Positions 24,722 through 36,749 of a stretch of DNA of 64,000 bases are shown one piece after another. The stretch comes from Alitta virens. Lineage: Eukaryota > Annelida > Polychaeta > Phyllodocida > Nereididae. The notes beneath the pieces were generated by a model, which saw only the letters and a program-made list of their open reading frames with translations, had not been told where the DNA came from and made no database searches. Where the stretch lies: positions 38,469,995 through 38,533,994 of the forward strand of contig OW028581.1 in assembly GCA_932294295.1 (NCBI GenBank), in the 5' to 3' direction. The translations under genes and the position numbers were made by a program. Each line of letters starts with the position of its first letter. Positions within the stretch are counted from its first letter, which is position 1.

Positions 24722-26100
24722 CATGATATAAGTCTCCACACTTGTCTGTTTTATCTGTCTTATAAGATAAACCGATTCGTTGGACTCTTTTACATTTAAG
24801 TTAAGTTTTACAGGTCAACTCAACTTACCCATCTTTGAGTTTTCATATAATACTGCTTATGCTATAGCCGACTAAAGAAGGTCAATTACTGTGCCCGTTG
24901 ATTTCAACACAGCGGCGAACAAAGTAGTTCTCTCATTTTTACTGAATCTGATGTTCTGCTTATCCCGGTACAGAAATCTCAAAATGTATTCTAGTCGTTA
25001 GTATAAAATCATTTGTGATGCTGAATTCCTTGTTACCCCCAAATCTGTCGGTCGCTTTTTAGTCCAGTTTTGCTACCAAATTGGTCTAAAGGGTCTAGAA
25101 TGATACATAAAAAGTCCTCCCAAATCAAAGCATTGGAACATGCCCTAGTTTACATAAATTCGAAATTCATTGATTTTTTTATTATTTGTGTTTAAGGATA
25201 ATGTTATGAATTTTAGCACACTGTGGTACTTATATGTACGCAATATGTGTAAGTTATTACTTAAGCATGCTTCTAAGTAAACTAAATTTATATGTACATC
25301 TACTGTACAATGAAATTTCACCTTGATTCATACTGTAAAAATTGCATCCAATATGTCTTCCCCTAAAATAAGTTACCCATAAAAAGACCCATTGCCAGCA
25401 ACTCAGTTTGTGTTTTTTTGTTTCTTAATCCATGCATGTAATAAATCATACATATGTATACAGTTTAAAATTACCACAAATTCGCATGTGTAGTTTTAGT
25501 GGAGCAGTAAAATGAATCATGGATGATAGATTGACTGGACCACGCAAGGAAATTTTACCTGCATTTACAGGCCAAAAAAAAAAAAATTATTAACAAATTT
25601 TGTTAAAACATGATAATCTGATGGCAATTGGCACAAAAATCTTTAGAGTCCTATTGGTATCAGTTGCATTATAAGATCTCAATCTCTTGTTTGATGGCAG
25701 GTAGCAAAACTACAAGAAACTACAAACAGCATTTACATCATTTTTTGAAGTTAGTAACATCAGGCCTGTGTTTAGGCACTACTACCTCAGGATGTATTTT
25801 ATCTAGAATACTGGTTAATACCTTTTTGGAAATGTGAGTTCTTACTCATGCCAGTTGTTTTAATATCGTATTTCTACAGCTTTTAATTTGTGCACAATCT
25901 TGAGTTGAAAATAACGAAAAATGCAACTAATATTTAAAGTTATAAAAATCGTTTTGCATCATTTTCAACTCAATCCTGTATGCAAACTAAATAAATATGA
26001 TAATAACACAATTAAGGCAGTAAGATATCAATGTTTTTAAAGATATTAACCTGTATTCTAAGTAAGTGGAATGGAGTCGAGTGGAGTGGAGAAATTGAAT
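24722..26100. other. No gene seen
   Basis: AT-rich intergenic DNA; only chance open frames. Confidence 0.45.
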
Positions 26101-26290
26101 TACTTTTGTGGTAGATTCAGATTCGGATTCCGATTCAGATATATTTATTTGACTTAAAGCTGGTATCAAAGAAAAAAAAATTACAATCATGTTTATTATA
26201 ATTTGCTTTAAGTAGGGTGACCCCTTTAAGACATCTTTAATGTCGCTGCCAAGAGGCCAACCTAGTCTTAATATAAAGAATGTACGACAT
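26101..26290 (-). mobile_element. Possible 3' end of a retroposon with a GAATCY tail
   Basis: On the minus strand an AATAAATATAT segment is followed by repeated 'gaatcggaatccgaatctgaat'-type hexamers. This is the usual look of a LINE or SINE 3' terminus. The 146-codon open frame across it (25987-26427) gives a Ser-Glu run from the hexamers and is not a gene. Confidence 0.4.
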
Positions 26291-27145
26291 CGGTATTTCA
26301 CAGCGCGAAGGTATTTCGTGGTACGAAAGTGTCGGGGGCAAAACCTTCGCACCACAAAGTGTACTCCTCGGCCAACATAGAGTACACTAAATAAGAGTAA
26401 AAATTTTAAAAAAAAATGAAAGACCAAAAAACATGTCGGTCTCTAATCAGTATATTTATCTGTCTCTTATCAGATTTTCCATGCCAAACCGTTTTATAGT
26501 TTACTTCACCCTATTGTCATATATTTTTCATGCGGAAACAGTGAGTGAACCATATTTTCATTTAATTGCCTTTTTTTGTCAGAGAAGTGATTGATATCAT
26601 TTAATACTATTAGATATGAATTATATTTACTGTTCCAAATAGAATATAGACAAAAAATATAACAGATCAGTCATGTGAAAAGCGAGTGATATATGGTTTG
26701 GGTTATCGGCTTTTCATATCACACAGAATGACGTTAATGCGTGCCCAAATAAGGAAACTCAAGACATTGCTATTTCCAAATTAGGATGAAACACATACAG
26801 CCGTGGCACAACTATAGTTTATGCAACAGATTAAATACCATATTTATATTGTAACAGTAAATATATTTTTGTACATACCAAAGATTAAATTTTGAAAATC
26901 TGACAATACCAGAATAAGGTCATGAAAATATTGCAAATCGAAGACATTCATGACACATTCAAAATATAAACTGCTTCGTGCACGTGTTATCCAGAAACAC
27001 ATAATATTGTCTCTAGTTTTATGTAATAACGTCAATTTTCATCCGATTTAAATTTAATGTTCCTAATGAAATTAATTGGGAATAAAAGAAAAACCACACT
27101 CATCCCTGATCTGTGTATAGGCTAAGTGAGATTTAGTTGCATGGT

Positions 27146-27400
27146 TGGTTCCGTTTTTGGCGTTATCATTCCGGTCAAAATTGAGGTCAAATAAAAAATA
27201 AAATAAATTCGGAAATAGTTATATTTCACTCAGCCTTTCAATTAGTGAAATATGACCACTTCGTGGAATGAATTCCCGTATCCTCAAAATAAACATGTGA
27301 TAACTTATAATATTGATCAATAGTGAGCAGTGAAGACATCAAGTCACTATGATAAGCTTACCTGAATTTTAGGACGTGATGGGTCACGGTTTACACTAAC
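27146..27400. mobile_element. Degenerate relative of the 19893 MITE
   Basis: 'ggtcaaataaaaaataaaataaattcggaaata' type sequence on the left pairs with 'gataagcttacctgaattttaggacgtgatgggtcac' type sequence on the right. These are the same landmarks as at 19893-20300, but with decayed arms. Confidence 0.6.
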
Positions 27401-27843
27401 AACTGAGTGGATTAATTCTTGTATTCTCAAAATATCAACATGTGATAACGATCGTATCATCTGTCTCTCTTTTGTGCATTAAAAAAAAATTCAATTAATT
27501 CAATTGAGACTCAGCGTTCTAAATGGCCTAAAGATATGTTTCACCCACTGTTGGAATCCCCAATTTCTTGCACACATTTTGGTAATACGTTTGTGAAAAG
27601 ATTTTGAACAAGCAGCGCTGAGTCAGCAGGCCCTCGGCTAATGAGTGGTCATCACATATGACATCATTTTAGAAATACTGAAAATATTTTTGCAGAGGGC
27701 GTGGCTAAAATGACCAAATTAAGAATAAGGAAAAATATCACTCCACTCTCGACCAATCAGCGATCTGCATTCGGCACTGACAAAGCATAAAATGATAACT
27801 CACTCACAATACCACTGGCTTGTTTAAATATGTTATTACTTAC

Positions 27844-27997
27844 AGCAATGGTGTGGTCATCAACTTCTTTGAAGAATTCCGGATCAGTGTAGATCTGAGG
27901 TTTCAAGACTCGTGGAGGTGAGGGAGGAGGCATGTCTGCTCTTGACCTCTGCTCAAGTATGAAGCTTCCTGGTGCATCCATCTTGGCATAACCTTCA
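27844..27997 (-). CDS. Internal exon of an unrecognised protein
   Basis: On the minus strand a polypyrimidine tract with TTTCCAG (AG at 27998-27999) precedes a 154-nt open segment that closes at a good GTAAGT donor (27838-27843). It would be a phase 2-to-0 exon of 51 codons. The peptide is Pro-rich in the middle (ADMPPPSPPRVLKPQIY) and ends acidic (DPEFFKEVDDHTIA). A diverged copy of its second half lies at 36750-36905 in the same orientation. I do not recognise the family and found no further exons that join it. It could be part of a minus-strand gene whose other exons are outside the window or in the LINE-filled interval. Confidence 0.55.
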
Positions 27998-28679
27998 CTG
28001 GAAAGAATGCTAAAAATATTTTGACTGCACTTTTCGAAACAAATCATTTTGTTTTTGCCACGAAACATTAAAAATTTATTTATGTCACATTAGTTGTAAC
28101 AAACACAACACTCCAGCCCTAACAGTTCTACAGGTGACCAAAGTCAAAAATCATTATGAATGGGTCTCAAACTAATGCATAGCATGTATAATAGTAAAGT
28201 AATTTTAAGTGAGTCTGATGGAGTCTATCTTTTTATGTAGAGATGTTTAATTTTAATTTTACTATTTATATCAGTCCTGTAGTGTGTTACATTTAAGATG
28301 CGGCTTATCTGATTTTCTGGAAATGACGCAATGTCTATGCTTCACCACTTATCATACTTATTGTTCACAGGTTGATAAACCAATTATAGAACTATGACGA
28401 GAGAGTCATTTATTCTTCATACAAGAAGTACAATAATATAATACAATACATTCACTTAGCAACAATATTGAGCTGATGCTCAGAGGCATATTTGCTCATG
28501 AATCTAGAAAAACGCAATACTATAAAATAGGTACATTATTTTAAGAACAAAAGAACGAAAACAAAAGTATAAGACTCCTATTACATCAGAAATTATTACA
28601 GTCCCAATATAAATCATTGACCAATGTCATTCATTAATAAATAATATTTCAATTGCCTTTTATGTACCAAATAACTACA

Positions 28680-29200
28680 ATTCATTTTTAATTTTGTGTA
28701 CATGAAATTGTGAAGTTTATATACAAGTGGTGGTTACGAGTGTTATGATTATGACTAGGAAATGCCAATAAACTACTGAACACATCTGGATCCAATAACC
28801 TGTTAACCTGATACATGACTACATGCAGTTGAAATAGTTTCGTTATATTATATTGATTTATTGAGTGATTAACGGGCTTTGCAGATGATACCAATTCCTC
28901 AATATACTTTCCCTTTAATGTTATGAATATGAACAGTCCATTGGCAAGTTAATTTGTTAACCATATCAACACCTAAGAATTCAATCGAATCTACACATTG
29001 TCAATTTATTTCCTGATGAATAGCTTATTACTGAAAGTAATTTTTTTCCTTGGTGGTCTAAAAATAACATAGGTTTTTTTTTTTGGATTTAGTGACAATT
29101 TGTTAGCATTTATCAATTCAATTATCTTTACTATTTTGTTATTCATTGTCGTGACTAAGTTGTCTATGTTATTGCCTGCTAGAACTATATAATAATAATA
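28680..29200 (-). mobile_element. Dead non-LTR retrotransposon (LINE), RT C-terminal part
   Basis: The minus strand gives pieces typical of the segment after the reverse transcriptase catalytic motif: NKLSLNPKKKTYVIF near 29060-29110, then a C-terminal block with HNTRNHHLY near 28720-28750. Frameshifts and stops separate the pieces. It is oriented head-to-head with the LINE at 30280-31690, which has the related block NKLSWNIDKSNYMIF. Confidence 0.7.
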
Positions 29201-30279
29201 ATAAGCTCATCACATTCGATGATCAGAATTTTTCTCCTCAATACATATTCGTAAGTAATTAGTTTTACTTAAATAGGTCACTTCATGATGGTACAGCAAA
29301 ACATTCAGACAGGACAAAAAAGATGTATATTATACCTTATAAGGTAGTTATACTCACCAAACCGTTCAATATAAATATAAGATAATCTTCTGAAATGCAG
29401 CTGAAGAAGTGCCGTGTCTGTGTATAATCTAACAGAACATAAAATGATCAGCAATCTTATCGTGACGATCAAAGTTTGGATCCTCAACGTTAAGTGTCAA
29501 GAACTATATTATAATATAAAAAAAGGAATTTATGAGCGCTCCAGCCACATACAGTATATATAATTATACTGCCACCACATAACCTGTATAGATATAATCA
29601 AGAATAGTCTCATCAATATTTCATTAGATAGATGGAAAATAATTAATTCAAAGTACATATTCATTGTTGTTGTAAATATATTTAGTCCATTGTGAAAAAT
29701 TATAGCACCTTTATTTTGAAAACATAACTATTTGTTTACTTCTGTTCCCATCACTTCAAAAATGTCAATCCATGCGCAAAGTGTCCTGCTACAGATATAT
29801 CCAGTGCATGTCTACAGAGTATAAGTACATTGCACAGAGACTCTCTGTAAATTGGAGTAAGCTACATACATTTCTGTAAAGCTAAAGGGTCTTTTAACTC
29901 AAACCGGTTTTTTTACTTTGAAAGGTAAATTTCGTTTTTATATATATTAACGAAAGACTTGGTTAAAGAAAAAAGTATACTTTATGTAGGCCTACATAGT
30001 ATTAAGAATCAATCACTACTGAAGGAATTTATTAAAATTAATGAATATATGTGATCGGCAATATTACACTGATATGTTTGAAGTTAATAGAAATTAACTT
30101 AAGACGATCATGGGAAATATTTAAAAATATCATTGGCAAGAATAAGAAGCGTAACCTGTCATAACACAAACTTTCAATACTTATTTCGTCAATGTTGGAG
30201 CTAATTTAGCTCATAAAATCAAGGATATAAATGAGAACCCAAAACAATTCACTAATAATAGTCCAAATACAATATATTT
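29201..30279. other. No gene seen
   Basis: AT-rich DNA between two LINE fragments. It may contain unrecognisably decayed LINE sequence. Confidence 0.4.
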
Positions 30280-31690
30280 AAAATATATTACTAACATAGA
30301 ACTTGAATTGATTATTATAAGATTGAAGGAAAGCTGCCCAGGATATGACAATATCCACGCTAAAGGGATTAAAAACTCTTACAATTATTACATTGAGATG
30401 TTTTTAACACCTCTGTCTAATTTTCTTAAATCAAGGAGTTTTCCCTCATGAATTAAAACTAGCAAAGGTTGTACCTTTGCTTAAAAGTAATGACTATACT
30501 CTCATCTCAAACTATAGACCAGTGTCAATTTTGCCTATCTTCTCCAAAGATTTTGAAAAAGTAATGTACAACCAATAAATGGATTTTATTAATATTTATG
30601 ACATTTTATGTAATTTACAGTTTGGTTTCAGAGAGAGTCATGCAACAAATTTAGTTCTAATTTATTTGGTAGATAAACTTAAATCTGGAATGTGGGCGTC
30701 TTCCTCGATCTGAGGAAGGCATTTGATACTGTGAATCATAAAATTCCATTAAATAAACTATATGCTTATGGCCTACGAGGAAAAGCTCAGGATTGGATGA
30801 GAAGTTATTTGTCTGAGTGAAGTCAATTTGTTAGTTATGATGGTATTAATTCAAAAGAAGCTTTCGTTAAATGTGGAGTTCCACAAGGCAGTATTTTAGG
30901 TCCCTTTTAGTTTCTTCTTTATATTAATGATCTTGCAAAAGTTTCAAATATAATTCCACCTTTGATATATGCAGATGATATCAAAATATTTATATCAGGT
31001 AAAGAATCAGGAATTGAAAAAATAAGTAAAGTCGATGAATATTAATAAATTGTCATGGAATATCGATAAGTCAAACTATATGATTTTTAGCTCTCCTAGA
31101 AAGACAATAGCAGAACATGATGAAACTAAGATAAATAATAATATTATGGAAGAAATCGAATCCACTAAATTCCTGGGGGTGACAATTGATAATAAGTTAA
31201 AATGGAATATTAATATCAACATAGCAAAATCTAAAATAGCTAAAGCCATTGGTATTAAAAGTAAAGCACTAAAATGTTTAAGTAAGCACACACTCATTAC
31301 CTTATATTATTTCCTTTGTTTACCCTCATTTGTCTTATTGTGTAGAAATCTGGGGTAATGCTAGTAATTTGTTATTTAATTTTAGGTTTGCACGGATTGC
31401 AAAAAAAAAGATTTTAAGAATTATGACATCATCTGGACCTAGAGAGCCTTCAGCTCTTCTATTCAAAGCACTAAAAAATTCTGTCAATTTATCAGATGTA
31501 TGTATTTGTTGTAATACTTCTTGTATACAAATTCAAAAGAAAATACCTTCCTTCAATTTTTAATGAGATGTTTAATTATAATGCAATACAACCCTATAAC
31601 TTTAGACAATCACAAGAATTTCTCATCCACTTTATAGATTAACCTGTCAGAAAATCGTAATTGTAGTATTTTTTGTTATAAGCAGAAACT
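30280..31690 (+). mobile_element. Dead non-LTR retrotransposon (LINE), RT domain
   Basis: In order on plus: CPGYDNIHAKGIKN (30335-30375); FGFRESHATNLVL (30620-30660); [16 protein letters not shown] (30700-30745); [15 protein letters not shown] (30770-30815); VKCGVPQGSILGPF (30867-30908); PPLIYADDIKIF (30957-30992), the YxDD catalytic motif; then FLGVTIDNKLKW (31180-31205). These are canonical RT blocks of the jockey/CR1-type group. At least three frame changes and several stops make it a pseudogene. No endonuclease is recognisable upstream. It is flanked by two other LINE remnants. Confidence 0.92.
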
Positions 31691-32022
31691 GAAATCTTTC
31701 ATTTTACAAAATGACATATTTTTAATATAAGTTGTGTACAGTACATGTTAGCTAAGATAATTAGTCAAAATTCATTTTATATTAAGCATTACTTGTATAT
31801 TTTTTCGTAGATCTAATTTTTTATTCTTGTAGACCTTCAGTCAATTGGGGCAAATGCATTATTTTATTATATATAATTTTATTGACATGATATTATCATC
31901 ATTGATACATTTGTCATACAAATAACATACAATAATACAGTGCTTTAACAGTAATAAGATAATAATACTAAAAGGGTTAAGCTAACAGTCTATATTAAAT
32001 GTTTTAACTATGTATTTTACAG
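31691..32022. other. No gene; AT-rich
   Basis: Likely the decayed 3' region of the preceding LINE. Nothing specific can be supported. Confidence 0.4.
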
Positions 32023-32030
32023 CAAGTCGG

Positions 32031-32352
32031 GGGTTTAGTGCAGTATGGCGGATCCAAATCTATGCCCATATTTGGCGTCCATTAAAAAATATATTTTATC
32101 AGATATTTCACAAGATTGAAGTTCTAGTACAATTAGAATAACATTTTGTGTAAAGTAGTGGTTTGGGGGCGGTAGCCCCCTAGAAAAACCAAAAATAAAC
32201 TCTGTCTTTACCATGAATATGAAAACCGCCGTCATAACTAAATTAGTTTGTGACGTCATAAAGAGATTTCAAGCACTTTTAAGTCATAGGCCTGGCAAAG
32301 AGGCTCGTTAAATATGGTCATAAATCTGGGTCCGCTATACTGCACTTTTTCC
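32031..32352. mobile_element. MITE-like element with 8-bp target duplication
   Basis: The inverted ends share AGTGCAGTATRGCGGAYCC (left near 32037, right ending 32346). The 8 bases 'caagtcgg' flank it directly at 32023-32030 and 32353-32360. An 8-bp duplication is usual for hAT-type transposons, so a hAT-related MITE is inferred. The interior has a TGACGTCA site near 32250 and no transposase. Confidence 0.8.
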
Positions 32353-32559
32353 CAAGTCGGTCCCAGTTGTGACTAGTAAAAATACCAATAATAAAATAAA
32401 ATACAGACAAATAATAAAATAAAATTTAAAATACAGAAAAATATACTGCTTGTGCCAGTGGTTGTTACCAATCTGGCTATCCATGTATGGATTTAAAATA
32501 ATAGTATGTGGAGTCAAGGGGGGAAAAAAAGAATAATAAAATAAAAATAAATAAATTTA

Positions 32560-34490
32560 GAGGACATGGTTTAGAAATATGCCAAGAGCATTAATTACAC
32601 CTGACTCTTTGCTGGACATTATTGCTTAAAACTGTTCAGTTGTTAGATTATTGAATTCAGAAATATATTTACTAAGTTCTTTATTTAGCTCTATTCTTGG
32701 CACATTATTGGCAATACATTTTAAAAGGCAGTGAAATTCATCTTCTACTTCGTTTTTATTACAACTCTCACAGATTCTTTCTTCGAGTCATACCTTAGGG
32801 GTTTCATGTCTACCTTTTTCTATCTTTTTGTCATGCGAACTAATTCTAAACATAGCTATGTTACTGTAAGTCTTTTTTGGGAGGTTGAGGTTAAAGTAGG
32901 TTCAAAACTATAGTTGGTTTTAAAGATCTTGTAAGTCCTTACTTTGGGGTTTATTGTATTTATGATTCTGTTTTGCTTTTTTGTACAATTTTAACCTCAT
33001 CTCATTTACCAATTTTTCTGGATCTTTCGTTGACCAGTCTGGGATTTCAGAGTTATTACTGTAGTCAATTATGTGTTTTGCTTTGCTATAATAATTATTT
33101 TGGCCATGTGTGTGTAATATTTCTTGTATCTTTAGGCATTTATTTAGAATGTCATAATCTGGCAATTTTGCTAACCTTGCCCAGTAGTTTAATGTACTTA
33201 TTTTCTGTCTAATTAGAAGAGGGAATCTACCGGTTTCAGCAAATACCCCTATTGTTGGGGTCTGTTTTCTTACTCCTAGTATACGTTTAAGATAGCTTAA
33301 TTGGATATTTTCTAGTATTTGGATTTATTTGTGGCCCATAACATGTTATTGTATTCAAGTATAGGGAGGATGTAAGTGTCAAACATTTTTAATGCTAGTG
33401 CCGGTGGAATATATCCTAAGGCTGATTAAGTTTTTCCTTGTAAATAAATATTCTGGCATTTTATTGTTAGTAGACTTATGTACATTCAAGATGTGGCCAA
33501 GGTATTTGTGTCTACATTTTCTATACTTTGTTCTACATATCTGAATCTGCAACTGGTTTGCCAAATAGTATTAACTCACTGTACAGTTTCTGCTCTAAAT
33601 GTCATCTAATAGTTAACACAACAAAAACTAAAGTATTGAAAATAGGAACAAAAAGTAATACAACATTTAAGTATGAGGACTATATCATCTGCATATAGAA
33701 GATGTGTGCAGGATGTGCCATATATGTCAATCCCATCATTAGTATTTAGGTAATTAGGCAGATCAGACATAAACTCTTTAAAAAGTTTGGGGCTGAGAAT
33801 GGCTCCTTTTAGTACCCCACAGATACTATCTATGGGTTCACTTAGTCTACCATCTAAATATACTCTAGCTTGGGCCTTGTCAAACATACTCATTATTATA
33901 TTAAGAATTTTCCTACCCATTTTCTGTTTCTGTTGTTTTAAAATATAAAGCATTTCGGTGTATGTAGTCAAAAGCCTTGGTGAAGTCAACAAAACAAAGA
34001 AAGACAGGTTTTCTATGAAATTGCTGGTACCTTATTACAGTATCTAATACAAAGACACAATCAGTCGTCCTATGCAATGGTGTGAAGCCAAATTGGAAGG
34101 GATTGTCAACTGCTATAGCATCATTTTTCATCGGGTATTTATTATTGAATCAAATATTTTAGCCATTGCTACAATTATGGTTATTTTTCTATAATTATCT
34201 GGGTTATAACTATCGCATTTTTTATGCAAAGCATTAATGAAACCTTCTGCCCACTGAGATGGGTAATCACCATTATCAAATATATAGTTAAATATTGTAC
34301 AGAAAGGCACTGCTAACTCATTTGTTAATGTTTATAGAACTCACTAGGAATACCATCAATTCCAGCTGCTTTACCGTTCTTCAGTTTTTTCATATGTAAC
34401 AATACCTCTTCTTCAGTAATTACACTATCACAAATATAATCAGTTATAGAGGGGGGGGGTCAGTTTGATTAGAGAAGTACTCATGGAATG
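32560..34490 (-). mobile_element. Dead non-LTR retrotransposon (LINE), RT to C-terminal zinc knuckle
   Basis: Read on minus from high to low coordinate: ITEEEV...LKNGKAAGIDGIP near 34345-34440; QWAEGFINALHKK near 34215-34255; QFGFTPLHRTTDCVF and VDFTKAFDYIHR (33960-34100); GVLKGAILSPKLF near 33780-33820; HLLYADDIVLI at 33675-33705, the YxDD motif; KYLGHIL near 33490-33510; and a C-terminal ERICESCNKNEVEDEFHCLLKC block near 32700-32780, a CCHC-like knuckle. Frameshifts and stops are frequent. The segment expected right after YADD is present but inverted (33555-33680, see findings). No intact endonuclease is seen. Confidence 0.92.
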
Positions 34491-34765
34491 TGTCAATGTT
34501 AGAGAGGTTGTTGGATGGACTTGATTTACTTGTAAGTTTATGCTCCCAGACTGCATGAGAGGAGACTTGGGTACCCGGCCGCACCCCCCCCCCCCCACCC
34601 TTGCCAGTTGTTTTTTGTCATTTCCTCGATTAATATTGCATCTATGGCAATGTTCTTGGCCTTATAAGATGTATCTATGATAGAAGCATCCGTGGATCTG
34701 CATACAATATCTCTGTGCGTTCCATATTTATGGAGATAACTAGCTAAAACCAGCCGTGAGGTATA
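34491..34765. other. Spacer with a poly-C tract
   Basis: It probably includes decayed upstream LINE sequence. A C-run lies near 34585-34597. No gene. Confidence 0.4.
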
Positions 34766-34913
34766 GTTCGTAACTTTTGTGCCATGAAAGTTGAAACTTT
34801 CTTGGTACGAAAGTCGATACTTTCATACCACGAAAGTTGGTAGTTTCTTGGGGCAAAAGTAGGCTTTCTTAGGGCGAAAGTTGGTAGCTTCTTGGGGCAA
34901 AAGTTGGTAGGCT
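34766..34913. repeat. Minisatellite of 'cgaaagttggtagtttcttgg'-like units
   Basis: Units of about 22-25 bp carrying 'cgaaagt' or 'caaaagt' and 'tttcttgg' repeat about six times. The minus-strand reading produces a spurious Thr/Phe/Pro-rich peptide. Confidence 0.8.
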
Positions 34914-34937
34914 TATGACCGAGTAGCTCCGGCACCT

Positions 34938-35560
34938 CGTTTGGAACTGGGTGACCGAGTGCTAGTTTGGAAGGTATGCTTCAAAGAAGGACCACACAAG
35001 TTGGATCATGTCTCGGAGCAAGAGGTGTACAAGGTTGTGGGTACACCATCAGAAGACTTCGTTGTGTTTGAGGTTCAAGAGAAAAGTAACAGTAAGGCCC
35101 GAATCCGCAGACTTCACAGGAATCTTCTACTGCCACTTGGGCATGTGCCAGAACCAGCACCAAACAAGGACAAGGATGCGACTTGGGAACGTAAGCCACA
35201 GCCATAAGCTCCAGGAGACAAGTCAATCTCCAGAATCTTCTGAAAGTGATAGTAGCCTAGATTCCTCCAGGCCAAGGAAAGGACCCTACACTCGTTCTCG
35301 AGCTGCACAGTCACGTGAGCAGCATATGAGAACACCCTGGAATGCATAACGAGAGGACACAAAGGATTCAAGCTTAGCGGCAGAGCAAGAGATCTCAACA
35401 TCTGGTGATGCCAGATCACCCATGCCATAGCCTACTGATAGTGTGACAGAAGGTTCAAATGTTCCTGAGGGACTTGGCTCAGAACCAACCACTACTGAAC
35501 CAACACTGAGACGGTTAGCACTGACCAAGAAACAACCTTAGTGGAGAATATGTCTTGGTC
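34938..35560 (+). mobile_element. Ty3/Gypsy retrotransposon remnant: integrase C-terminus
   Basis: An open segment (34941-35207) reads GDRVLVWKVCFKEGPHKLD, then EVYKVVG and RRLHRNLLLPLGH. This order (GDRVLV, G.HKL, Y.VV, LHRNLL.P) is the C-terminal integrase region of Gypsy-group elements. A frame change then leads to a Ser-rich acidic tail (SPESSESDSSLDSS) in the next frame to about 35349, as in many such elements. No protease, RT or N-terminal integrase is present, so it is a truncated dead copy. It abuts the minisatellite at 34766 on its 5' side. Confidence 0.8.
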
Positions 35561-35854
35561 CTTCGAGTTAATGTGATTATACTTTGGTTTTGAGACTGAT
35601 AAAATAAAATTAACACCGCAGTTGGTTGTTGAATTTTCTGTTCCATTCAAGGTTTAAATATACAATGATTCATTTATGATGCTTGTACTGCTAATATATT
35701 TCTTGAATAAAGAATTTGAATATTCCGCTACTTATGTTGTTGGTTATAGTTGACTTCGACTAACAGATGACAGAGTTTTACCCTTTGCAACATGTTCTGG
35801 TTATTAATTCTTAGTTTATAATATGTTTCACTATTGCTTAGGACAACATTCTCC

Positions 35855-36135
35855 AAGAAGGGGATGTGTGGCACTAGCGAATCTTGTTGCCCATGAGCAA
35901 CTTGTTTGGAGCCTCCCGTGTCTCTGAATAGGCAGGCACCCATAGGGAGCCTCTCAAGTCAGGTGGTATAGTTAATTATAGTTTGATTTCAGACAGAGCA
36001 GAAAGAAGCATCTTTTTGCTGTCTGAGCTTGACCTAATTAAACAGCCAGCATGGCAGCCTATCTGTGTGAGTTAATTTAGTTCATTTAGCCTTTAAATTT
36101 AAATTTCACAACAAACAGCCTGCAACAATATGTGG
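35855..36135 (+). repeat. Possible Gypsy 3' polypurine tract and LTR
   Basis: A purine run AAGAAGGGGATG (35855-35866) is followed by TGTGGCAC, the usual arrangement of polypurine tract and LTR start in Gypsy elements, downstream of an integrase remnant in the same orientation. The LTR end is not defined and no second LTR is in the window, so the call is tentative. Confidence 0.4.
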
Positions 36136-36749
36136 TTAATTATATTAAATTGTTGCACATATATACAGAAAAACGGTTCCCCCAGAAATACATGTATAAA
36201 CTTTAAATTAAAAGGCTTAATGAACTAAATTGTATTTTGTTTAAATATGCACGCTTCAAAATTGTATAATTACTCTGCATAACATTGTGACATATGTATA
36301 TCAAAGATGATATTTGAAATGTCAATAAAACATATATATATATATATATAAATACTTTCAAACTGTAGCAGTCTTGATTGCTGAATGCCACATATTGTGG
36401 AAGTAGAATTATTCTATATAAGAGTAATTAGTGGTAATATGCTCTATTTGAGAGCAACTTTACTCCTCCCTACGACTGTAATCTCAACAATGCTCACAAA
36501 GGCACCGTGGGAAATAATGTTTACGTTTGATATGTACGAGTGATAAGGTCAGTCTTTTTGTAAAAATATTAGCTGTAAGATTTCTAGTGTAGGCGCATTG
36601 CTCTACTTGTAGGAATACAAGCTAGTGATACTGATACTGTTTTTTTCTGAGGAGTGTTAACTTTTGTTAAGTCTAAATTAGAGTTTACGAACTCATGATG
36701 TCATATGATTAAAATGCAATAAGCATCATCAATGTACTGCAATATGGTC
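36136..36749. other. No gene; short (TA)n
   Basis: AT-rich, with a (TA)n run at about 36331-36350. Nothing else is recognised. Confidence 0.4.

Noticed and set aside
25987..26427. 146-codon minus-strand frame with a Ser-Glu run
   Set aside because: The run comes from GAATCY hexamers at a probable retroposon 3' end; there is no domain and the composition matches AT-rich noncoding DNA.
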